Source: Actinomycetospora straminea (GTDB lineage: Bacteria > Actinomycetota > Actinomycetes > Mycobacteriales > Pseudonocardiaceae). Taken from it: DNA of 64,000 nucleotides. Under the pieces are notes generated by a model. That model did not search any database, was not told the DNA's origin, and saw only the letters and a program-made list of their open reading frames with translations. A program made the position numbers and the translations under genes. Shown here in pieces: positions 58,767 through 64,000 of this stretch. Numbering within the stretch: position 1 is the first letter of the stretch; each line of letters begins with the position of its first letter. The stretch covers positions 1 to 64,000 of the forward strand of contig NZ_JAQZAN010000023.1 of the NCBI RefSeq assembly GCF_028737255.1, read 5' to 3'.

Positions 58767-58894
58767 GTCGTTCTCCTCACGGATGGTGATCCCCGAGTGG
58801 GGCGGCCGAGTGAAGGTTGGGCCGGCCGCCTGACCCTGGAGTGCCGTTCCGCTGACGCCGTCGGCGTGCGACCCTCGGTCCGAGGAGTCGGACC

Positions 58895-61858
58895 ATGGAG
58901 TTCCGCGTACTGGGCCCGTTGGAGGTCCTCACCGACGCGGGCCCCGTCGTGCCCGGGGGTCCGCGCTCTCGGGCGCTGCTCACCGCGCTGTTGCTCACCC
59001 CGGGTGAGCTCGTCCCGATCCACCGGCTGGTGGAGATCATCTGGGGGGACGCGGAGCCGACCGACCCGGACAACGCGGTGCACCGGGTGGTCTCCCGGCT
59101 CCGGCGCGTTCTGGGACCGGGCGCGGCGTCGGTGGTCACGCGGCCGCCGGGCTACCTCGTGGCCGTCGATCGGCGGGACGTCGACGCGGAGGCCTTCGCC
59201 GAGGAGGTGCGGGGCGCCGCCGGCCGGCTCGCCGCCGACCCGGAGGGCGCGCTGGCCGCGCTCGACACGGCTCTGGCCCGGTGGCGGGGTCCGGCCTACG
59301 GCGAGTTCGGGGACGGCTTCGCCCGCGCGGCGGCGGCCCGGCTGGAGGAGCTGCGGATCGTGGCGCGCGAGCACCGGGTCGAGGCCCTGCTCCGCGCGGG
59401 CGCGGCGGCGACGGCGGCGGCGACCGCGGCCGATCTCGCCGCCCAGCACCCGCTCCGCGAACGGCCCGTGGAGCTCGCGATCCGCGCGCTGGCCGGCGAC
59501 GGCCGCGTGCCGGAGGCGCTCGCGGCCTACCGGCGGCACCACGACCTCGTCCGCGAGGAGCTGGGGCTCGACCCCTCGCCAGCGCTGCGCGACCTGCACG
59601 CACGGGTCCTCCGCGCGGAGCTCCCGGACACCGCGCTCCCTCGCGCGACGGTGACCGTTCCCGCTCCGCGCTCGGCGCCCGACGCCTCCGCCGGAGGCAC
59701 CCGCGCCTGGCCTGGTTCGCGTCTCCCGCCCCGCGCTCCGACCCCGCTCCGCGGCCGCGACGACGTGCTCGACCAGCTCGACGAGGTCCTGGCGGCGCGG
59801 CCGTTGGTGACCATCGTCGGTCCGGGCGGGGTCGGGAAGACCCGGGTGGCCCGGGAGCTGGCGCACCGGGCGTCGGCGGCCGGACGGGCCGTGTGGTGGG
59901 TCGATCTGGCTCCGGTCACCGAGGACCGGCTCGTCGAGGCCGTCGCCGCGGCGACCGGGGTGGAGCTGCGGGACGAGGATCCTGCCGAGGAGCTCGTCCG
60001 CTCCCTCGCCGTGTACCGCGGTGTGCTCGTCCTCGACAACGCCGAGCACCTGCTCGACGCGCTCGCCGCGCTGGTGGAGCAGGTCCTGGCCGGCCGGCAC
60101 GGTCTGACGGTGCTCGCGACGAGCCGGGAGCGCCTGGGCGTGGACGCGGAGGCGGTGCAGGCGCTGCCTCCCCTCACCGTGCCGACCGACGCCGACGAGG
60201 CGAACCCCGCGGTCCGGCTCTTCCTCGACCGGCTGCCGACCACGCGGACCGACGCCGCCGACCCGGAGCAGATCGGTCTCGTCGCCCGGGCGTGCCGCCG
60301 ACTCGACGGCCTGCCCCTCGCGATCGAGCTCGGGGCCGCCCGGGCGGACACCCTCGGCCTCCCGTTGCTGCTCGAACGCCTCGGCGACCGGCTCGACCTG
60401 CTGGCCGGCGGGCGCCGCACCGCCGAGCGCCGGCACCGCACCCTCCGCGCGGTGGTCGAGTGGTCCCACCACCTGCTCACTGCCGAGGAGGCGGCGCTGT
60501 TCGCCCGCCTGGCGGTCTTCCCCGGCTCCTTCGGGCTGGACCAGGTCGAGACCGTCTGCGCCGACGACCGGCTCCCTGCGCCGGCGATCGCGCCCCTGCT
60601 CGCCCGGCTCGTCGAACAGTCCCTGGTCCGACGGGTGGGAGACCGCTTCGGGCTCCTCGAGACCCTCCGTCTGCACGCGGTCGAGCGCCTCGAGGCGTCC
60701 GGTGAGCGCGGCCGGTGGACGACGCGGCACGCGCGCGACACGGCGCAGCGGCTCGAGACCCACGGGGCGATGCTGTGGACCGCGGACGAGCCCCGCGCGG
60801 TACGCGCCCTCACCGAGCTGCTCGACGACCTGCACGCCGCGTGGGCACACGTCCACCGGTACGACCGGCCGCTCGCCGTGCGGATGGCGGCCGACGTCCA
60901 CGACTTCGCCTACGGACGGCAGCGCCTCGACCTGCTGCGGTGGGGGCTCGTCGTGGCGGAGTGGGAGGGCGGGCCCTCAGGGACCGGCGTGCCCGGCGCG
61001 GCCCCTGCCGATCTGGCCCGCGCCCTGGCGACGGCGGCGACCGCGGCCTGGTCGTCGGGCCGCCGGGACGAGGCCGCGACGCTCGCCGCCCGCGGGATCG
61101 AGCGCGCCGGCGGACCGTCGCGGCCGGCGGCGATGCAGGCCCGCCGGGTGGCCATGCACCTCGCCATGTTCAGCGGCCACACGGCCGAGGCGGCGGCGGG
61201 ATACCGCGCCCTCGCCGCGTCCTCCCGCGGCGCGGGCGAGGATGCCCGCGCCCTGGTCTTCGAGCTCTGCGCCGCCCAGGCGCTGTCCTACGACGGCCGG
61301 ACCGACGAGGCCGCCGCCCTCGTCGATCGGCTCCGTCCCGCGGTGGCAGCGACGCACCACCCGACGACGCTCACCTCGGCGGCGACCGTCGAGGGCATGG
61401 TGCGCGAGGGCACCGATCCGGGGCGCGCGATGGAGTGCTACGCCGCCGCCGTCGAGCACGGCGCCGCCGCGGAGTGCCGGCTCTTCGTCACCATCGCCCG
61501 GTCCGCGTCCGCCGCGCTGCGAGCCCGGACCACGCGATCGGTGGCCGCCCTGCCCGAGCTCGCCGCGGCCCTCGACGCGTGGTCGCAGCTCAACAACGAA
61601 TCCATGCAGTGGTGGGTCCTGGCCCACGTGGTCGTCGTCCTCGCCGACGTCGGACGCACCCGCGAGGCCGCCACCCTCGACGTCCTGGTGGCCGAGGCCG
61701 GCGACCGCCGGCCCCTCGTCGGCACCGGGGACCGCCGGCTCCGGGGTGAGGTGCGGCCGGTGCGCTCGCCGCCGGCGGGGACGCCGGCGCCCGCGGCACG
61801 CGCGGCGGCACTCGCCGAGGCCGTCGCGCTCGCGCGACGCGCGCTCGGGAGGCACTAG
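58895..61858 (+). CDS. AfsR/SARP-like BTAD regulator with NB-ARC ATPase
   Basis: A 987-residue regulator. An OmpR-type winged helix (residues 1-90, starting MEFRVLGPLEVLTDAGPVV) is followed by the BTAD domain (about 95-245). An NB-ARC ATPase (about 285-550) has Walker A VGPGGVGKTRVAREL and VLVLDNAEHLLDA. The rest (about 620-980) is helical TPR-like. Such proteins switch on genes after nucleotide-dependent assembly. The ATG at 58895 is the natural start. No biosynthetic cluster adjoins it in this window, so its target is unclear. Confidence 0.9.
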   Translation: MEFRVLGPLEVLTDAGPVVPGGPRSRALLTALLLTPGELVPIHRLVEIIWGDAEPTDPDNAVHRVVSRLRRVLGPGAASVVTRPPGYLVAVDRRDVDAEAFAEEVRGAAGRLAADPEGALAALDTALARWRGPAYGEFGDGFARAAAARLEELRIVAREHRVEALLRAGAAATAAATAADLAAQHPLRERPVELAIRALAGDGRVPEALAAYRRHHDLVREELGLDPSPALRDLHARVLRAELPDTALPRATVTVPAPRSAPDASAGGTRAWPGSRLPPRAPTPLRGRDDVLDQLDEVLAARPLVTIVGPGGVGKTRVARELAHRASAAGRAVWWVDLAPVTEDRLVEAVAAATGVELRDEDPAEELVRSLAVYRGVLVLDNAEHLLDALAALVEQVLAGRHGLTVLATSRERLGVDAEAVQALPPLTVPTDADEANPAVRLFLDRLPTTRTDAADPEQIGLVARACRRLDGLPLAIELGAARADTLGLPLLLERLGDRLDLLAGGRRTAERRHRTLRAVVEWSHHLLTAEEAALFARLAVFPGSFGLDQVETVCADDRLPAPAIAPLLARLVEQSLVRRVGDRFGLLETLRLHAVERLEASGERGRWTTRHARDTAQRLETHGAMLWTADEPRAVRALTELLDDLHAAWAHVHRYDRPLAVRMAADVHDFAYGRQRLDLLRWGLVVAEWEGGPSGTGVPGAAPADLARALATAATAAWSSGRRDEAATLAARGIERAGGPSRPAAMQARRVAMHLAMFSGHTAEAAAGYRALAASSRGAGEDARALVFELCAAQALSYDGRTDEAAALVDRLRPAVAATHHPTTLTSAATVEGMVREGTDPGRAMECYAAAVEHGAAAECRLFVTIARSASAALRARTTRSVAALPELAAALDAWSQLNNESMQWWVLAHVVVVLADVGRTREAATLDVLVAEAGDRRPLVGTGDRRLRGEVRPVRSPPAGTPAPAARAAALAEAVALARRALGRH

Positions 61859-61892
61859 GCCCGAGACCCCCGGCGCCCTCCGGCCGGCACCG

Positions 61893-62498
61893 TCACGCCG
61901 GCACCTCCTCAGCTGCTCGGCGCAGCTCGACGACGACGTCGCCGGCGTCCGTGCCGTGCGTCGGGCGCGGGACCTCCACGCCCCGGACCGGCTCCAGCCC
62001 GGCATCGGCGAGGTCGTCCAGCACGTCCTGGGCGGTGTAGACCACGGACACGTCCCGGGGTCCACCGAACCCGCGGGTGAGGTCGGCGGCGTCGTGCCCG
62101 ATGACGAGCAGCGTGCCGCCGGGTGCCAGGGCCGCCGCGGCAGTGCGCAGGACGCCACGGCGCTCCTGGGCGGGGAGGTGCAGGTAGGAGATCAGCACGA
62201 GGTCCACCGGCTGCGGCGGGGTCCACGTGGTGACGTCGGCCTGCACCCAGTGGACGTGGACCGCGTGCCGGATCTCGGCCGCGGCGGCGCGCTCGAGGGC
62301 CGCCGCGGAGTAGTCGACCGCCGTGACCTCCCACCCCTGCTCGGCGAGCCAGACCGCGTTGCGGCCCTCGCCGCACGCGAGGTCGAGCGCACGGCCCGGC
62401 GGACGGTGGGCGAGCACTTCGTGCACCCAGCGGCCGGGCGTGTCGGGCCACAGACGGTCGGGGTCGGCGTAGAGGGCGTCCCAGGCCGCGGCGTCCAT
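61893..62498 (-). CDS. Class I SAM-dependent methyltransferase
   Basis: A 201-residue methyltransferase. The SAM motif I is ALDLACGEGRNAVWLAEQGW near residues 38-57, with motif post-I VTAVDYSAAAL and motif II VDLVLISYLHL. It resembles TehB-like thiol or tellurite methyltransferases in length. The ATG at 62498 has GGGAGG at good spacing, better than the adjacent GTG. A 21-codon ORF ends across this start. Substrate unknown. Confidence 0.85.
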   Translation of the reverse strand: MDAAAWDALYADPDRLWPDTPGRWVHEVLAHRPPGRALDLACGEGRNAVWLAEQGWEVTAVDYSAAALERAAAAEIRHAVHVHWVQADVTTWTPPQPVDLVLISYLHLPAQERRGVLRTAAAALAPGGTLLVIGHDAADLTRGFGGPRDVSVVYTAQDVLDDLADAGLEPVRGVEVPRPTHGTDAGDVVVELRRAAEEVPA

Positions 62499-62563
62499 CA
62501 CGACCTCCCTGCCCGTGCGCCCGCCGGTGCTCGGCGCACCCGGCCCTTCACGTCGATCTCCAT
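62498..62563 (-). CDS. Putative 21-residue leader ORF before the methyltransferase
   Basis: ATG 62563 opens a frame MEIDVKGRVRRAPAGARA that ends at a TGA overlapping the methyltransferase ATG (TGATG). GAGAGGG precedes it. The product is basic and short. Translational coupling is plausible, but the small size gives little statistical support. Confidence 0.3.
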   Translation of the reverse strand: MEIDVKGRVRRAPAGARAGRS

Positions 62564-62844
62564 CGTCGTCCCTCTCGTTCGTCGCGCGTCCTGGTGCTCG
62601 GCGGTGTCCGGTCGATCACCCGCCGATCACCCGCGGTGCCTGCGGTCGCCGGCCTCCGTACGCCACGGCGGCGGGCGGGCAGGACACGGTTGGGGGTCGC
62701 GCCCGCGAGGCTCCACGGTGCACCGACGTCGGCGCAGGGTCGTCCGGACGTCGCCGGGGGGCCTTTCGACACGCGGTCGACGACCAGCGCCCCTCCGGCG
62801 GGTGGCGCTCCCTCGCCATCGCGCCCCCGTCGGCGTTCCCCCGG
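62499..62844. other. Gap between methyltransferase and ApgM-like gene
   Basis: This 346-base stretch holds the possible leader ORF (62498..62563) at its left end. The remainder contains only overlapping open frames of Arg/Pro-rich composition with no family likeness. The promoter of the methyltransferase should be here, as should the 3' end of the ApgM-like transcript. I see no clear hairpin. Confidence 0.5.
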
Positions 62845-64000
62845 TCAGCCCGACCGGCGTCCGGCACCCCGGCGGACCCCGGGCGGGACGACCATCGCCT
62901 CCGGGGCGTCGGGCAGCGCGGGGGTGGCCCGGGCGCCCGGGCGGTGGCCGAGGAACGCGGCGCGGTTGGCGTGGCCGAGCAGCAGCGGCAGCAGCTCGCG
63001 GGCCGTGACGCTGCCGTACCAGCCCGCGCACGCCGGGCCCTCACCGAACGCGGTGACGCCGTCGGAGCGCACGGTCGGCCCGGCGACGACGAGCGGGGTG
63101 GGGTCGCCGGTGTGCAGCACCCCGCCGGTCGACGGGGTGGCGTGGTCCCCGGTGACGGCGACGACGGCGTGCTCGGCGAGCTCGAGCAGAGGCGCGAGAC
63201 CCGGGTCCGCCGCCTCGAGGACCTCGAGCTTCGCGCGCGGGTCCTTCGTGTGCCCGGCGTCGTCGGTGGCCTTCGTGTGCACGTGGACGAACGCCGCGCC
63301 CTCGTCGAGGAGCTCGCGGGCGGCGGCGAGCCGGTCGTCGAGCTCGGCGCCGAGGTCGGTGCGCGGGTCGAGGTAGGGCGGGACGTGCCGGCTGCGCAGC
63401 CCCAGCAGGGCGGCGAGGCCCCGGTAGAGCCGCGTGCTGGTCACGGCCGCACCGGGGATCCCGACCTGCGCGGCGAACCCCGGCACCTCTCCCCGCGCCC
63501 CGGACCACTTGGTGGTCAGGACGTCGAGCGCCGGCAGTCCCCGGTCGCGCCGCGCGGCGTTGCGGGGGTGCTCGGCGAGGGTCGCGCGCACGTCGAGCAG
63601 CAGCGCGGTGAGGGCGTCGGCGGTGGGCGCCGCCCCGGGCGTCTCGTCGTGCGGGAGCACGCGCAGCCAGGGGTGGCGGTCCTCGAAGAAGGGGTCGGAG
63701 TCGGTCACGCGACCGTCGGCATCGTCCCCCAGCACCAGCAGCGCCTCCCCCCGGCCGCCCAGCGCCTCGAGCCGCATCCCGTGGTCCGCGGCCACCGCGG
63801 CGACGTCGCCCAGCAGCGCGGCGGCGTCGTCGCCGTCGGTCGACGCCGCCCGGCCCGTGATCCACACACGGCCGTCCGGGCCCACCGCCGACGTGCGCAG
63901 CGCGGCGTGGGTGACGGCGACGCCCGGCGGGACCTCGATGCCCGCGCCGAGGGCCTCCAGCACCGCGCGCCCCGGGAACGGCACGTCGGCGTAGCCGAAC
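62845..64000 (-). CDS. apgM: ApgM-type phosphoglycerate mutase, partial at window edge
   Basis: The last 385 or so codons of a leftward gene that enters from the right edge. The alkaline-phosphatase-superfamily, archaeal-type cofactor-independent phosphoglycerate mutase signature is clear: FVHVHTKATDDAGHTKDPRA, then VAVTGDHATPSTGG (metal-binding Asp and His), with LTTKWSGARGEVPGF earlier. It would interconvert 3- and 2-phosphoglycerate. The frame stays open to base 64000 (FGYADVPFPGRAVLEAL), so the start is outside. The C-terminal tail is Arg/Pro rich. Confidence 0.85.
   Translation of the reverse strand, partial: FGYADVPFPGRAVLEALGAGIEVPPGVAVTHAALRTSAVGPDGRVWITGRAASTDGDDAAALLGDVAAVAADHGMRLEALGGRGEALLVLGDDADGRVTDSDPFFEDRHPWLRVLPHDETPGAAPTADALTALLLDVRATLAEHPRNAARRDRGLPALDVLTTKWSGARGEVPGFAAQVGIPGAAVTSTRLYRGLAALLGLRSRHVPPYLDPRTDLGAELDDRLAAARELLDEGAAFVHVHTKATDDAGHTKDPRAKLEVLEAADPGLAPLLELAEHAVVAVTGDHATPSTGGVLHTGDPTPLVVAGPTVRSDGVTAFGEGPACAGWYGSVTARELLPLLLGHANRAAFLGHRPGARATPALPDAPEAMVVPPGVRRGAGRRSG

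Noticed and set aside
58895-61858. AfsR/SARP regulator as a sign of an antibiotic cluster
   Set aside because: No polyketide, peptide synthetase or tailoring cluster lies within the window on either side.
62594-63376. 260-codon rightward open frame opposite the ApgM-like gene
   Set aside because: It is antisense to conserved phosphoglycerate mutase motifs and is Ser/Arg/Pro rich, typical of a shadow frame.

Overview
The window is very high-GC DNA with GTG starts and 4-nt GTGA/ATGA gene overlaps. The gene families point to a mycothiol-using actinobacterium, most likely of the Pseudonocardia type: GAF-ANTAR, DUF222/HNH proteins, an ECF41 sigma factor, AfsR/SARP-type and SpoIIE/HATPase regulators, a mycothiol-type DinB enzyme, and HelR with an upstream rifamycin-associated element. 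This placement is inference from families, since no rRNA marker is present. I saw no rRNA, tRNA, CRISPR array, intact insertion sequence or prophage. It reads as an accessory, catabolic and regulatory stretch of a chromosome.

Layout. 0-10 kb: the start of a DUF222/HNH gene, two degraded genes (an AraC-type regulator joined to a dihydrofolate-reductase-like 3' end), a DUF218 protein and a hydrolase with an XRE regulator, GAF-ANTAR, a MarR/quinone-oxidoreductase pair with two clear operators, a cytochrome oxidase subunit I gene lacking its first third, and a LuxR-type two-component pair. 10-16 kb: an acyl-CoA synthetase divergent from a linalool dehydratase/isomerase-like gene that is translationally coupled to a SCO1-like gene, an enolase-superfamily enzyme, a NUDIX hydrolase and an MHS transporter. 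16-23 kb: a transporter / split transketolase / SDR operon, a repeated operator, a GntR regulator and an acyl-CoA synthetase. 23-32 kb: two NDH-2-like flavoproteins, transporters (MFS, AzlCD) with an Lrp regulator, a small secreted protein, a phosphatase/HATPase partner-switching pair and an ECF41 sigma factor with its likely target promoter.

32-40 kb: a GntR regulator divergent from a five-gene operon (flavin hydroxylase, FAH-family enzyme, alpha/beta hydrolase, VOC dioxygenase, FAD monooxygenase) that looks like an aromatic meta-cleavage pathway. A phosphotransferase and an FMN reductase with its own operator follow. 40-47 kb: hydrolase, DinB-type enzyme, SDR, a second DUF222/HNH gene with the same upstream box as the first, a MarR/VOC pair with a long inverted operator, DUF5996 and two cupins. 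47-64 kb: HelR with a rifamycin-associated element, hypothetical and membrane proteins, a four-module phosphatase, a DUF5872-like protein behind a C9 tract, a small HTH protein divergent from a crotonase, CBS and CoA-binding proteins, a membrane hydrolase, a GNAT enzyme with a Thr-repeat N-terminus, a 987-residue AfsR-like regulator, a methyltransferase and the 3' part of an ApgM-type phosphoglycerate mutase.

The main theme is regulated small-molecule catabolism and stress response: many enzyme genes sit beside a dedicated regulator with a visible palindromic operator. The best candidates for undescribed biology are the Ldi-like/SCO1 pair, the split-transketolase operon, the aromatic cluster and the paralogous DUF222 upstream box.
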